This document shows positions 29,882 through 40,559 of a DNA stretch of 54,902 bases, one piece after another (positions within the stretch are counted from its first letter, which is position 1; every line of letters starts with the position of its first letter). A model generated the notes under the pieces. It was not told where the DNA came from, did not search any database, and saw nothing but the letters and a program-made list of their open reading frames with translations. The translations under genes and the position numbers were made by a program. Source of the stretch: an uncultured Clostridia bacterium (GTDB lineage: Bacteria > Bacillota > Clostridia > TANB77 > CAG-508); assembly GCA_947588885.1 (NCBI GenBank), contig CANQAH010000003.1, positions 1 to 54,902 of the forward strand, in the 5' to 3' direction.

Positions 29882-32491
29882 CTAGAATTTTATTTCCTTT
29901 CCATAATATGCATCTAATAATATCTGTTTTAATTCTGTTACAAGTGGCAATCTTGGATTTGCTGTTGTACATTGATCTTCAAATGCTCTATCTGCTAATT
30001 CATCAAGATTTGATAAAAATTCTTTTTCTTCAATTCCACAATCTTTTAAAGATGTTGGTAATTCCAATTCAACTAGCATGTTTTGTATAACTTTTATTAA
30101 TGACTTTATTCCTTCTTCTGTTGTACTTGCTGGCAATCCTAGTTTTTCTGCTATTTTTGCATACTTTTTATCAGCTATAAAATACTCATATTTAGGAAAT
30201 GAAACAAATTTAGTTGGTTTTTGAGCATTATATGCTATAACATATGGAAGTATAATTGCGTTTGCTCTTCCATGTGGGATATGATATTCTCCTCCTAACT
30301 TATGCGCTAATGAGTGATTAATTCCTAAAAATGCATTTGTAAAAGCCATTCCAGCAATTGTGCTTGCATTATGCATTTTTTCTCTTGCTATTCTGTTATC
30401 ACCATTTTTATATGCCTCTATAAGATTTTCATAAACAAGTTCTATAGCTTTTTCTGCTAGTCCATCTGTAAAATCAGATGCCATATTTGAAACATATGCT
30501 TCAATCGCGTGTGTCAATACGTCCATACCTGTATCTGCTGTCATTTTCTTTGGTAATGTCATTACTAAATCTGGATCAATAATCGCAATATCTGGTGTAA
30601 GTTCATAATCTGCTAAAGGATATTTTATATTTCTCTTTTTGTCTGTTATTACTGCAAATGATGTTACTTCTGAACCTGTTCCTGATGTTGTTGGAATTGC
30701 AACCATTTTTGTTTTTTGACCCAATTTAGGAAATTTATAGGTACGTTTTCTTATATCCATAAATTTAAGTTTTAACCCTTCAACATCTGCTTCTGGATGT
30801 TCATAAAATAACCACATTCCTTTAGCTGCATCCATTGGGCTGCCTCCACCTAATGCTATAATAACATCAGGTTGAAAGTTTTTCATTGCTTCTACACCTT
30901 TTTGAATTGTTTCAAAAGATGGATCTGCTTCTACTTCAGAAAATATTTCTGAATGCACATATTTTTCTCTTTTTCTTAAATGATATAAAATTTTATCTAT
31001 ATATCCTAATTTAACCATTGATGGATCTGTTACTATAAAAGCTCTTGATATATCTGGCATTTTCTCTAAATAGCTAATTGATCCTGCCTCAAAATATATT
31101 TTTTCTGGAATTTTAAACCATTGCATATTAACTCTCCTATTTGCAACCCTTTTGATATTTATTAAATTAACTGATGATACATTTGCTGTTGTTGAATTTC
31201 CTCCAAATGTACCACATCCAAGTGTAAGTGATGGCATATTTGTGTTATAAATATCTCCGATTGCTCCATGTGTTGAAGGAGAATTAACTATTATTCTTCC
31301 CACTTTTACTTTTTCAGAAAACTCTAAGATTGTTTCTTTATCTTCTGAATGTATAACTGCTGAATGTCCAAGTCCACCATATTCAATTAGTCTTTCAGCA
31401 AGTGGTATTCCTTCTTCTTTATCTTTGACTGTATAATAAGTTAATATTGGACTAAGTTTTTCTTTAGAAAATGGATATTCATCTCCTACACCTGTTTCCT
31501 TTACAACTAAAACTTTTGTATCTTCCGGAATATTTATATCTGCTAACTTAGCAATTTTGTATGGACTTTGTCCTGGAATTTTTCCATCTAATTTAAAACT
31601 TCCATCTTCTTTTTTATCAAATATAACTTTTTCTAATTTTTCTTTTTCTTCCTTTGTTGCAAAATAACATCCAGCATTTTTCATTAATTTTTCAAATTCT
31701 TTTACTATTTCTTTGTCTACTATTACAGCTTGTTCTGATGCACATATCATTCCATTATCAAATGATTTTGACATTACAAGATCATTTACTGATGTCTCAA
31801 GCTTTGCTGTTTTATCAATATAACATGGCACATTTCCAGGTCCAACTCCTAATGCTGGTTTACCACAAGAATAAGCTGATTTAACCATTCCTGTTCCACC
31901 TGTTGCTAGTATCAAATTAATATCAGGATGATTCATTAAACATCTAGTTGCCTCTATTGATGGTTCTTCAATCCATAAAATGCAATCCTCTGGTGCACCA
32001 GCTTTTACTGCTGCATCTCTTAAAATTCTTGCTGCTTCACTGCTACATTTTTGTGCTGATGGATGAAAACCAAATATAATTACATTTCTTGTTTTTGCTG
32101 CAATTATTGATTTAAACATTGTTGTTGATGTTGGATTTGTTACAGGGGTTACACCTGCAATTATTCCAATTGGTTCTGCTATTTCTGAATATCCTTCTTC
32201 TTCATTTTCATTTATTACACCAACTGTTTTATCATATTTTATGCTGTGATAAATATATTCTGTTGCAAACATGTTTTTCGTGATTTTATCCTCATATATT
32301 CCTCTTCCTGTTTCTTCAACTGCCATTTTGGCTAACTGCATATGATTTTCTAGTCCAGCCATTGACATTTTTTTTACGATTTCATTTATTTGTTCTTGAT
32401 TTAATTTCATATATTCTTGTGATGCTTTTTTGGCTCTTTCAACTAAGTTGTCAATCATATTTTTTATTTTATTTTCATCTACTTCTGCCAT
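29882..32491 (-). CDS. adhE: Bifunctional acetaldehyde-CoA/alcohol dehydrogenase
   Basis: N-terminal aldehyde dehydrogenase (DNGMICASEQ) fused to C-terminal Fe-ADH (GGGSPMDAAK, HAIEAYVS, LAHKLGGEYHIPHGRANA). Confidence 0.97.
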   Translation of the reverse strand: MAEVDENKIKNMIDNLVERAKKASQEYMKLNQEQINEIVKKMSMAGLENHMQLAKMAVEETGRGIYEDKITKNMFATEYIYHSIKYDKTVGVINENEEEGYSEIAEPIGIIAGVTPVTNPTSTTMFKSIIAAKTRNVIIFGFHPSAQKCSSEAARILRDAAVKAGAPEDCILWIEEPSIEATRCLMNHPDINLILATGGTGMVKSAYSCGKPALGVGPGNVPCYIDKTAKLETSVNDLVMSKSFDNGMICASEQAVIVDKEIVKEFEKLMKNAGCYFATKEEKEKLEKVIFDKKEDGSFKLDGKIPGQSPYKIAKLADINIPEDTKVLVVKETGVGDEYPFSKEKLSPILTYYTVKDKEEGIPLAERLIEYGGLGHSAVIHSEDKETILEFSEKVKVGRIIVNSPSTHGAIGDIYNTNMPSLTLGCGTFGGNSTTANVSSVNLINIKRVANRRVNMQWFKIPEKIYFEAGSISYLEKMPDISRAFIVTDPSMVKLGYIDKILYHLRKREKYVHSEIFSEVEADPSFETIQKGVEAMKNFQPDVIIALGGGSPMDAAKGMWLFYEHPEADVEGLKLKFMDIRKRTYKFPKLGQKTKMVAIPTTSGTGSEVTSFAVITDKKRNIKYPLADYELTPDIAIIDPDLVMTLPKKMTADTGMDVLTHAIEAYVSNMASDFTDGLAEKAIELVYENLIEAYKNGDNRIAREKMHNASTIAGMAFTNAFLGINHSLAHKLGGEYHIPHGRANAIILPYVIAYNAQKPTKFVSFPKYEYFIADKKYAKIAEKLGLPASTTEEGIKSLIKVIQNMLVELELPTSLKDCGIEEKEFLSNLDELADRAFEDQCTTANPRLPLVTELKQILLDAYYGKEIKF

Positions 32492-32655
32492 AAAAAAACC
32501 TCCTTTTAAAATAAAGCTTCATTAGTAGTATATCCATTTTATAAATTTATTTCAATATTATTAATTTTATTTTGTTGTTTTATTAATTTTTTAATGCTAT
32601 AATTCTTTTATCTGAACCATTTTATGCTAAAATTACTTATACTAAGGAGAAAAGT

Positions 32656-33363
32656 ATGGTTAATTATTATGAAATTTTAGAAGTAAGTGAAAAAGCTTCT
32701 AAAGAAGTAATTGAAAAAGCATATAAGGCTTTAGCTAAAAAATATCATCCTGATTTAAATCAAGACAATAAAAAAGAAGCAGAACAAAAGATGAAACAAT
32801 TAAATGAGGCTTATGAAGTTTTAATTTCTGATGAAAAACGAGCTAATTATGATAGTATTTTAGAAAAAAAGCGTGAATTAGAAAGAAGAAAAGCGAGCAG
32901 GCAATCATCATCACAGTCTAATACCAATTCTAAAAGTTCCTCTACTTCTTCATCTACTAATCAGTCATCTGATGATATAGAAAAACAATTTTCAAATTAC
33001 AATACAATTTCTTATTCAAATGGATATTACACTGATAATGAAGGTAATTTTTATGTTAATACATCTGGAATGGATGAAAAAACTAAAAAGAAATTAAAAG
33101 AAAAACTTCAAGAAAGATATTTAGAAGCATATGATGCATATCTTCGTGAAAGAGGCTATAAGCTAAAATATAAATGGACATTTAAAAGAATATTCCAACT
33201 TATTTTAACAATTATTGTTATTATAATTGTTTTCACGATACTATTCTTTATTCCGCCAATTCATAATATGTGTATTGAATTGTATGAAGAAAATATTGTT
33301 GTTAGATTACTTGTAAATCTTGTTAGATCAATTTTCACTTCAATATTTAGTATATTTTCATAA
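32656..33363 (+). CDS. J-domain (DnaJ-like) membrane protein
   Basis: [36 protein letters not shown]-domain, Ser-rich linker, C-terminal TM. Confidence 0.9.
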   Translation: MVNYYEILEVSEKASKEVIEKAYKALAKKYHPDLNQDNKKEAEQKMKQLNEAYEVLISDEKRANYDSILEKKRELERRKASRQSSSQSNTNSKSSSTSSSTNQSSDDIEKQFSNYNTISYSNGYYTDNEGNFYVNTSGMDEKTKKKLKEKLQERYLEAYDAYLRERGYKLKYKWTFKRIFQLILTIIVIIIVFTILFFIPPIHNMCIELYEENIVVRLLVNLVRSIFTSIFSIFS

Positions 33364-33373
33364 GTAAAATCTA

Positions 33374-33402
33374 AAAGCGAGTACTATATGTACTCGTTTT
33401 TC
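33374..33402 (+). terminator. Terminator of the J-domain gene
   Basis: CGAGTAC-TATAT-GTACTCG followed by TTTTT (33378-33396). Confidence 0.75.
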
Positions 33403-33417
33403 ATAGTTTTCATAGTG

Positions 33418-33577
33418 TAGAACAAAAGCGGACAGTATTAATATTTTTACTACTTAAAATCTTTTTAAGTCCGCGTCTTTGTTCTATGCGCCAAATTTTT
33501 GTTAAAAAATTTGTGTGCAATTTGGGCGAAGCCTTTATATTATAGGAAATTCGAAGAACTTTCCTATTAGATAAAAA
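33418..33577 (+). repeat. Intergenic palindromic element copy R4 (B-C-A)
   Basis: B: TAGAACAAAAGCGGAC...GTCCGCGTCTTTGTTCTA (33418-33486); C: CAAATTTTTgttAAAAAATTTG (33492-33513); A: GGGCGAAGCC + TTTATATTATAGGAAA...TTTCCTATTAGATAAA. Confidence 0.88.
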
Positions 33578-33604
33578 AGACGTACATTTTTGTACGTCTT
33601 TTTA
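33576..33604 (-). terminator. Terminator of the G5/SleB gene
   Basis: AAGACGTACA...TGTACGTCTT stem; the T-run on the minus strand merges into repeat R4. Confidence 0.75.
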
Positions 33605-33606
33605 TT

Positions 33607-34620
33607 TTAAAAATATACATTACCACCAATGTTAACTCCAGCTTTTCCTGTTCTAGCTGATCTAAATGATGTGTAAGGGTGATTTCTAACACCATTTAGT
33701 GCATCTGTAACAGCTTTTTTAACTACAGATGAATAATTTCCATTTAATCTTTTTTTCCAATTTGAATCTATTGAATAGCAATATTGATTTGGCCTTTTAT
33801 ATTCTGTTAATGGATCTGTTCCTCTTTTTTCAGCTCTATTACAAGCAGATGTGATAACTGCAAGAGCACCTTCGTAACTAGAACTACTTTCTTGTGCTGT
33901 TATTGCACATATTAAATCTATATCAGCAGATGAATATGTCCAGCTTCCTGCTCCTGTTCTTACTGCACTTGAACCTCTGCTTGAAGCTACAACTTTTACA
34001 CTTACTTCTATTACTTTGTTTACAGGTTCTTGTATAACTGTTTCTGAAATTTTATTTTTTTCAATTTCAACATCATTTTCGTATTTTATTTTATAAGTTA
34101 TTTCTTTAATTCCGTTTTTTCCTTCTTGCACTACTTTATTAATTTTTTCTCCATCATTTTTTGATGTAACTTCTTTTGTTATTGTTTCAAATGGAATTTC
34201 AACTGTTTCTTTAACTATTTTTTCTACAATTACTTTTCCTTCAGGACTAAGTAATTCTTCACTTTTTATAACTTGTACTTGTGTTTCATCTGATTGACTA
34301 TTTTCTTTTTCTATATCAGATTTTCTTTTTATTGTTATTGTTCTATCTGTTCCGACAGTAGCATCAATTCCTTGTTCTACTACTTCATCTTCTAGCAAAT
34401 ATATGTTATTTTCTTCTAGAATGTCAGCAATTTTATCTTTAGTTGTAACAACTGTTAATTCTGTTTTATCTGCAAATTTTATTGTTACAGTACTAACAGT
34501 GCTTGTTCTAGCTAATACACCAATCCCTAACAGCACTAATAAAACTAAAACCATGAAAGCTATTCTTTTTATTAATCCTTTAGATACACTCTCTTCTGAT
34601 TTCATATATTCCTCCTTCAA
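33607..34620 (-). CDS. DUF348-G5-SleB-like cell wall hydrolase
   Basis: N-terminal TM, YabE-like DUF348 region, G5-like domain, C-terminal Hydrolase_2/SleB region (DIDLICAITAQESSSSYEGALAVITSACNRAE). Confidence 0.83.
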   Translation of the reverse strand: MKEEYMKSEESVSKGLIKRIAFMVLVLLVLLGIGVLARTSTVSTVTIKFADKTELTVVTTKDKIADILEENNIYLLEDEVVEQGIDATVGTDRTITIKRKSDIEKENSQSDETQVQVIKSEELLSPEGKVIVEKIVKETVEIPFETITKEVTSKNDGEKINKVVQEGKNGIKEITYKIKYENDVEIEKNKISETVIQEPVNKVIEVSVKVVASSRGSSAVRTGAGSWTYSSADIDLICAITAQESSSSYEGALAVITSACNRAEKRGTDPLTEYKRPNQYCYSIDSNWKKRLNGNYSSVVKKAVTDALNGVRNHPYTSFRSARTGKAGVNIGGNVYF

Positions 34621-34956
34621 GAAATAACAATTAAATTATACAGATTATGTTGGTTTTTGTCAACTTTTGGGTTAGTTGATAAAATCTTACAGTTATCTAT
34701 ATTTCTTAGTTTCACATAATATGACTAGTCCCAATTATAATAAAATAGTGGGTTTTATTTTATAATTTTTTTAATATTTCTTTACATTTTTGTTACATTT
34801 TTTTCTTTACTATTATTATATTAAGCTTGTATTTTTTTAGTACTATTTTTTTTATATTCTTGTATTTTTTATATCTATGTGCTATTATTTTTTATATGGT
34901 AAGAATATTTTATATGTTTTTATTATGTAAAAATAAGTACAAAGGAGGCTTGAATT

Positions 34957-35526
34957 ATGACATCACCAGTCTTTGGTATATTATTTATAGTTATTGCAAT
35001 AATCGTTGCTATTATTATTTTGATAGTTCTCACATATAATAAACTTGTTGGGCTTAGAAATCAAGTAAATAATTCTTGGGCTCAAATAGATGTTGAATTA
35101 CAGAGAAGATTTGATTTGATCCCAAATCTTGTTGAGACCGTAAAAGGTTATATGCATCATGAAGAATCTGTTTTAACTAAAGTTACAGAGCTTCGTTCAT
35201 CTTGGGGAAATGCTCAATCAATTAATGATAAAGCAAATTTAGAATCACAACTTTCTCAAACATTAAAGTCAATTATGGCTATTGCTGAAGGTTATCCTGA
35301 TTTGAAAGCAAATACAAATTTTATAAATTTACAAGAAGAACTTTCTAATACTGAAAATAAACTTTCATCATCAAGAGCTTCATATAATAATGTTGTTACT
35401 ATGTACAATACAAAATTAGAAGTTTTTCCTAGCAATATAATTGCTTCACTTTTTAATTTTAAACATCAAGAACTATTTAAAGTAGAAAATGAAGAAGCAA
35501 AAAATAATGTAAAAGTTTCATTTTAA
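34957..35526 (+). CDS. LemA family protein
   Basis: N-terminal TM, YNKLVGLRNQVNNSWAQIDVELQRRFDLIPNLVETVKGYMHHE. Confidence 0.93.
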   Translation: MTSPVFGILFIVIAIIVAIIILIVLTYNKLVGLRNQVNNSWAQIDVELQRRFDLIPNLVETVKGYMHHEESVLTKVTELRSSWGNAQSINDKANLESQLSQTLKSIMAIAEGYPDLKANTNFINLQEELSNTENKLSSSRASYNNVVTMYNTKLEVFPSNIIASLFNFKHQELFKVENEEAKNNVKVSF

Positions 35527-35584
35527 ATTTTGTGCGAAGCCTTTATAAAAAGTGCTTCGCATTTTCTTTATTTTCTATTAAATT

Positions 35585-35750
35585 CGCCAAAGCCTTTATA
35601 TAATAGTAAATACAGACATTATTAACATTTTCGCTACTTATGACATTTTAAAGTCCGCGTCTTTGTTCGTCCGCGAAAAATTGTATAACAATTTTTCTGT
35701 GAAATGCTTTATATTATAGGAAGTTCAGAGAACTTTCCTATAATATAAAA
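35585..35750 (+). repeat. Intergenic palindromic element copy R5 (partial A, then B-C-A)
   Basis: 35638-35698 identical (61 bp) to 39790-39850; terminal A hairpin TTTATATTATAGGAAGTTC/GAACTTTCCTATAATATAAA. Confidence 0.88.
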
Positions 35751-35808
35751 AATAAAAACGTAAGATTTTTAAAGTCCACTTTGAAATCTTACGTTTTATT
35801 TTTTATTT

Positions 35809-37254
35809 CTACATATTTTTTATCTCATCTATAAACATTTTGTTAAGCATCTGTGGATTAGCTTTTCCTTTTGTTTCTTTCATAGCCTGTCCAACTAAGA
35901 ATCCAATTGCTTTATCTTTTCCACCTTTATAATCAGCAACTGATTGAGGATTATTTTGTAGAACTTTAAGTACTACTTCCTTTATTGCTCCTTCATCAGA
36001 AATTTGAATCCATCCTTTTTCTTCTATTATTTTGCTTGGAGCTTTTGGATTTTCAAATAGTTCATCTAATACTTTCTTTCCAATACTATTACTTATTGTT
36101 CCCTTATCTATTAACTCAACTAGTTCTCCAAGTTGTTCACCTGTAAATGGTATTTTATCAGCTTCTTCTTCTTTTTCATTTAATATTCTAGCAACATCTG
36201 ACATTAACCAGTTACTAACAGCTTTAGGATTGTGTGATTTTTCTGTTGCTATATCAAAAATATCAGAATAATATTTAGATGAAGTAACAAAATTTGCTGC
36301 CTTTTGACTTAATTCAAAATCTTCAATGTATCTTGCTTTTTTAACTTCTGGTAATTCAGGCAATTCTTTTTTTATGTTTTCTATATACTCATCACTCAAC
36401 TTAATTGCTACTAAGTCTGGATCAGGGAAATATCTATAGTCTTGTGCATCTTCTTTGTCTCTCATTGGGAATGTCTTTCCTGATATATCATCCCATCTTA
36501 AAGTTTCTTGTGTGATAGTATTTCCTCTCTCAATTTCTTCAACTTGTCTATCAGCTTCATATTTGATTGCTCTAACAATTGATCTGAAAGAGTTCATATT
36601 TTTCATCTCTGTTCTTGTTCCAAATTCATTTGATCCTTTTTTTCTTACTGAAACATTAACATCAGCTCTTAATGAACCTTCTTGCATCTTGCAATCAGAA
36701 ATTTGAATATATTCAAATATTGATTTTAACTTTCTTAAATATGTTTCTGCCTCCTCAGCACTTCTAATATCAGGTTCAGAAACAACTTCTATCAAAGGAA
36801 CTCCTGCTCTATTTAAATCAACAAAACTTCCTCTTCCATATTCGTCATGATTTAACTTTCCAGCATCTTCTTCTATATGGATTCTTGTAATTCTTATTGT
36901 TTTCTTTTCACCATTTTCATCTTCTATTTCTACACTACCTTCATAGCATAGTGGCATATCATATTGTGATATTTGATATGATTTTGGTAAATCTGGGTAA
37001 AAATAATTTTTTCTATCATTTTTACTATTTCTTGCAATTTTACAGTTAGTTGCAAGTCCAGCTTTTACTGCATATTCAACAACTTTTTCATTTAGTACTG
37101 GTAATGTTCCTGGCATAGCCATACAAACTGGACAACAATGTGTATTAGGTTCTCCACCAAATTCTGTAGGGCAAGAACAAAATATTTTTGTTTTTGTTGA
37201 TAATTCGCAGTGCACTTCAAGTCCTATAACAACTTCATAATCTTCTCTTGACAT
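35809..37254 (-). CDS. gatB: Asp-tRNA(Asn)/Glu-tRNA(Gln) amidotransferase subunit GatB
   Basis: YEVVIGLEVHCELSTKTKIFCSCPTEFGGEPNTHCCPVCMAMPGTLPVLN. Confidence 0.97.
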   Translation of the reverse strand: MSREDYEVVIGLEVHCELSTKTKIFCSCPTEFGGEPNTHCCPVCMAMPGTLPVLNEKVVEYAVKAGLATNCKIARNSKNDRKNYFYPDLPKSYQISQYDMPLCYEGSVEIEDENGEKKTIRITRIHIEEDAGKLNHDEYGRGSFVDLNRAGVPLIEVVSEPDIRSAEEAETYLRKLKSIFEYIQISDCKMQEGSLRADVNVSVRKKGSNEFGTRTEMKNMNSFRSIVRAIKYEADRQVEEIERGNTITQETLRWDDISGKTFPMRDKEDAQDYRYFPDPDLVAIKLSDEYIENIKKELPELPEVKKARYIEDFELSQKAANFVTSSKYYSDIFDIATEKSHNPKAVSNWLMSDVARILNEKEEEADKIPFTGEQLGELVELIDKGTISNSIGKKVLDELFENPKAPSKIIEEKGWIQISDEGAIKEVVLKVLQNNPQSVADYKGGKDKAIGFLVGQAMKETKGKANPQMLNKMFIDEIKNM

Positions 37255-37266
37255 TCTTTTCCCTCC

Positions 37267-38739
37267 TTAATTTTTGAATTCTGGTTGATATTTTTCTCTA
37301 AATTTCACTTCTTGTTCATATGTATATGCTGCTCTATACAAAGTTTCTTCATCAAAATGTTTTGCAATTAGCTGTATTCCTATTGGCATTCCATTTGAAT
37401 CAACTGTAGATGGTATGCTTATTCCTGGTAATCCAGTAATATTTACTGGAACAGTACAAATATCTGCTAAATACATTTCTAATGGATTATTTGATTTTTC
37501 ACCTATTTCAAATGCAACTGTAGGTGATGCTGGTGTTAAAATAACATCATATTTTTCAAATAGTTTTTGATATTCATTTCTTATTATTGTTCTTACCTTT
37601 TGTGCCTTTTTATAGTACGCATCATAATATCCTGATGATAATACATAAGTACCAAGAATTATTCTTCTTTTTACTTCATCTCCAAATGCTTCACTTCTTG
37701 CTTTTTTATATAAATCCCATAGTCCATCATATTTTTCAGATCTATATCCATATCTAATTCCATCAAATCTACCTAAGTTTGAACTAGCTTCTGCACAAGC
37801 AATTATATAATAAACAGCTAATGCTTCTTTTCCTATATCAAGACTGCATTCTTCAACAGTTGCTCCAAGTTTTTCATATGTTTTTTTAGCTTCTAGAATT
37901 GCATTCTTTACTTCTTCATTTATTCCTTCACCAATAAATTCTTTTGGTAATCCTATTTTTAATCCTTTAACATCTTTTACTAGTGACTTTGTGTAATCTT
38001 TCTTTTCTTTTTCAATTGATGTTGAATCTTTTTCATCATGTCCGGCTATTATGTTTAATAACATTGCATTGTCTTCTACATCTTTTGTAATTGGTCCAAT
38101 TTGATCTAGTGAAGATGCAAATGCAACTAATCCATATCTTGAAACAAGTCCATATGTTGGCTTTAATCCTACAACTCCACATAGTGAAGCTGGTTGCCTA
38201 ATTGATCCTCCTGTATCACTTCCTAGAGCCCATGGAAGCATATTAGCTGCAACTGCTGCAGCACTTCCACCAGATGAGCCCCCTGGCACTCTATTTAATT
38301 TCCAAGGATTATGTGTTTTGTGAAAATATGAATATTCTGTAGAACCTCCCATAGCAAACTCATCCATATTCGTCTTTCCAAGTGATATTAATTTCTCGTC
38401 ATTTACTTTTTTTACAACAGTCGCATCATATGGTGCAACAAAATTTTCAAGCATTTTTGAGCTACAAGTTGTTTTTACTCCTTTGGTGCACATATTATCT
38501 TTTATTCCTATTGGAATTCCTTCAAATGTGCTTCTTTTTTCTCCATTTTTTATTTTTTCATCAATTTTATTTGCCATCTCTTTAGCACTTTCATCTGTTA
38601 CCGTAACAAATGCTTGTACATCTTTTTCTTTTTCATCTATTCTTTTTAAGTAACTATCTGTTATTTCACTTACAGTAAGTTCTTTTTTTTCTAGTTTTTC
38701 AACTAACTCATGAACAGTAAGTTCGTAAATTTCCATCAT
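37267..38739 (-). CDS. gatA: Asp-tRNA(Asn)/Glu-tRNA(Gln) amidotransferase subunit GatA
   Basis: Amidase signature [45 protein letters not shown]. Confidence 0.97.
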   Translation of the reverse strand: MMEIYELTVHELVEKLEKKELTVSEITDSYLKRIDEKEKDVQAFVTVTDESAKEMANKIDEKIKNGEKRSTFEGIPIGIKDNMCTKGVKTTCSSKMLENFVAPYDATVVKKVNDEKLISLGKTNMDEFAMGGSTEYSYFHKTHNPWKLNRVPGGSSGGSAAAVAANMLPWALGSDTGGSIRQPASLCGVVGLKPTYGLVSRYGLVAFASSLDQIGPITKDVEDNAMLLNIIAGHDEKDSTSIEKEKKDYTKSLVKDVKGLKIGLPKEFIGEGINEEVKNAILEAKKTYEKLGATVEECSLDIGKEALAVYYIIACAEASSNLGRFDGIRYGYRSEKYDGLWDLYKKARSEAFGDEVKRRIILGTYVLSSGYYDAYYKKAQKVRTIIRNEYQKLFEKYDVILTPASPTVAFEIGEKSNNPLEMYLADICTVPVNITGLPGISIPSTVDSNGMPIGIQLIAKHFDEETLYRAAYTYEQEVKFREKYQPEFKN

Positions 38740-39335
38740 TTATCTCCTTTCAAAAGTTTCTCATATTCTTGATAAATATGAGGCCATGAAAAAACTCTTT
38801 TTACATTTTTGTCACTATATGACTTATTCATTTTAGAATCCATTAAAAATGTTTTTATTCCTTCTTTAGAAACTTCCTTACAATTTGTAAAACTATCATC
38901 TATAAACAAGTCTAACTTATACTCTTTAGCAATTTTTACCTTTTCTGTAGCATTTAATACTATTTCATCATATGGGACTTGTTTTTCATCTAACCATTTT
39001 TTTGTCATTGTTTCTATTACATTATCTTCTAGTTCCCAACGAGCTGTAATAATTATTATTCTATTATTTTCATGTAATTTTTCCAAAGTTTCTTTTGCTA
39101 ATGTTTTTATATTTACTTCTGAAACTAAATTCTTGTAATATTTTTGCCAAAATCCTTTTTCTTCATCTTCTTCCCATTCATGCATCTTTTGAATATATAA
39201 ATGAGTTGAACATTCTTTATCTTTATCAATTTCTGCACTTTTTTCTAAATCTTCTATAGTATATTTTTGTGCATATGGGAATAAAGTTTCATATGTTTCA
39301 GATATTGTATCATCTATATCTATACCTATATTCAT
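38736..39335 (-). CDS. HAD-superfamily 5'-nucleotidase-like protein inside the gat operon
   Basis: DIDDT, IITAR, LFIDDS HAD motifs; ATGA overlap with gatA. Confidence 0.82.
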   Translation of the reverse strand: MNIGIDIDDTISETYETLFPYAQKYTIEDLEKSAEIDKDKECSTHLYIQKMHEWEEDEEKGFWQKYYKNLVSEVNIKTLAKETLEKLHENNRIIIITARWELEDNVIETMTKKWLDEKQVPYDEIVLNATEKVKIAKEYKLDLFIDDSFTNCKEVSKEGIKTFLMDSKMNKSYSDKNVKRVFSWPHIYQEYEKLLKGDK

Positions 39336-39351
39336 TTTTTGATATACCTCT

Positions 39352-39639
39352 TTAATTTATAACTTTAGGAATTCTAAACATTCCTTCGTCTTGACTTGGT
39401 GCATTTTGTAGTAATTCTTCTGAATTGCTTTCTTGGCGTATTTCATCTTTTCTTAAAACATTATAATTTTCATTTATTCCTATTGTTTCTCCAATATTCT
39501 CAGTATTTACATGATTGATTGTATCAGCAAAATCTAATATCTCCTGCAAATTTTTTTTATAATTTTGAATCTCATTATCTTCTAATTTTAATCGAGCAAG
39601 TTTAGCTATGTGTAAAACTTCTTCATCAGTAATTTGCAT
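39352..39639 (-). CDS. gatC: Asp-tRNA(Asn)/Glu-tRNA(Gln) amidotransferase subunit GatC
   Basis: MQITDEEVLHIAKLARLKL...; start after AAAGGAGAG. Confidence 0.93.
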   Translation of the reverse strand: MQITDEEVLHIAKLARLKLEDNEIQNYKKNLQEILDFADTINHVNTENIGETIGINENYNVLRKDEIRQESNSEELLQNAPSQDEGMFRIPKVIN

Positions 39640-39789
39640 AAATATCTCTCCTTTCAATATTTTAGAATTATATACCTAAAGGAACAAAAAATCAATAGTA
39701 TTTAATTGTGTAAAGCTTGAAATCAGGCTTTTTTAAACAATCTATGATTTTTTATATGTCAGAATATATAAATTTATTATTTTCTCTAT

Positions 39790-39894
39790 TTATGACATTT
39801 TAAAGTCCGCGTCTTTGTTCGTCCGCGAAAAATTGTATAACAATTTTTCTATGAATGCTTTTTCTTATAGGAAAATCAGATAAATTTCCTAAGA
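39790..39894 (+). repeat. Intergenic palindromic element copy R6 (half B, C, A)
   Basis: 61-bp block identical to R5 followed by hairpin TTCTTATAGGAAA...TTTCCTAAGAGAA. Confidence 0.85.
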
Positions 39895-40048
39895 GAACAA
39901 TAGCGGACATTTTTATATATCACACTATTTAATTTCATTGCAAAGTCCGCGTTAATTGTTCGCCCGCCAAAATTCCTTTAGAAATTTTGTGTGGATTTGT
40001 AGCGAAGCTTTTTTATATAATAGGAAACTTTCCTATTATATAAAAAAA
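39895..40048 (+). repeat. Intergenic palindromic element copy R7 (B-C-A), in tandem with R6
   Basis: B arms GAACAATAGCGGAC (39895-39908) / GTCCGCGTTAATTGTTC (39945-39961); C CAAAATTcctttaGAAATTTTG; A TTTTTTATATAATAGGAAA (40009-40027) / TTTCCTATTATATAAAAAA (40029-40047), perfect 19-bp arms. Confidence 0.88.
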
Positions 40049-40070
40049 GAGGAGCCTAAGCTCCCCCTTT
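40042..40070 (-). terminator. Terminator of the GC-rich orphan gene
   Basis: GGAGC-CTAA-GCTCC stem (40051-40064) with a minus-strand T-run running into R7. Confidence 0.7.
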
Positions 40071-40129
40071 TCCGGAATGCACATTTGCTTTCCAATAACT
40101 CCATACAATTAATAAGACTTTGACTCTGT

Positions 40130-40516
40130 TTACACCTCCATGCTTACGACGATTTCCTGGCTATCTTCCAGCGGAGATATTTCTCCTCTATAGCCTCTCA
40201 GGCCGTTGTAGATCCTCGCGACATTTTCCAGTACCTTGGTAAAATCAGACTCGGCAACATACATTGGAATGTATTTCGTCCCTTCGATCTCAAGGTATGT
40301 GAACCTTCCTTTTTTCGAAGTCTGGCCAATAACCTGATATCTGTTTTTTGCCGGCAGCGCCATTTCGACCTTCTCTCTGATTTTCATCATGATAAAATCG
40401 AACAGCACCTTTGTTTCTTCTCCAATCGGATTTGTTGCTCCTCCAAGTCTTTCTTTCGCCCGATACAACAGTATCTCGCTCTCGATCAGCTGGATTACGT
40501 CTGGTCTTTCTCCCAT
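40130..40516 (-). CDS. Orphan hypothetical protein (128 aa) with anomalously high GC
   Basis: MGERPDVIQLIESEILLYRAKERLGG...; SD AAAGGAGG 8 nt before ATG at 40516 (track start 40588 is too long); hand count 161/360 GC (44.7%) over 40141-40500. Confidence 0.75.
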   Translation of the reverse strand: MGERPDVIQLIESEILLYRAKERLGGATNPIGEETKVLFDFIMMKIREKVEMALPAKNRYQVIGQTSKKGRFTYLEIEGTKYIPMYVAESDFTKVLENVARIYNGLRGYRGEISPLEDSQEIVVSMEV

Positions 40517-40559
40517 GTTGCAGTCCTCCTTTATGGAATATTTAAACAAGTGCCTTTCT

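Noticed and set aside
35533-35561. TGCGAAGC...GCTTCGCA hairpin after lemA as an independent element
   Set aside because: Shares GCGAAGC with the repeat family but lacks the TATAGGAAA core; may simply be the lemA terminator or a remnant, so not counted as a full copy.
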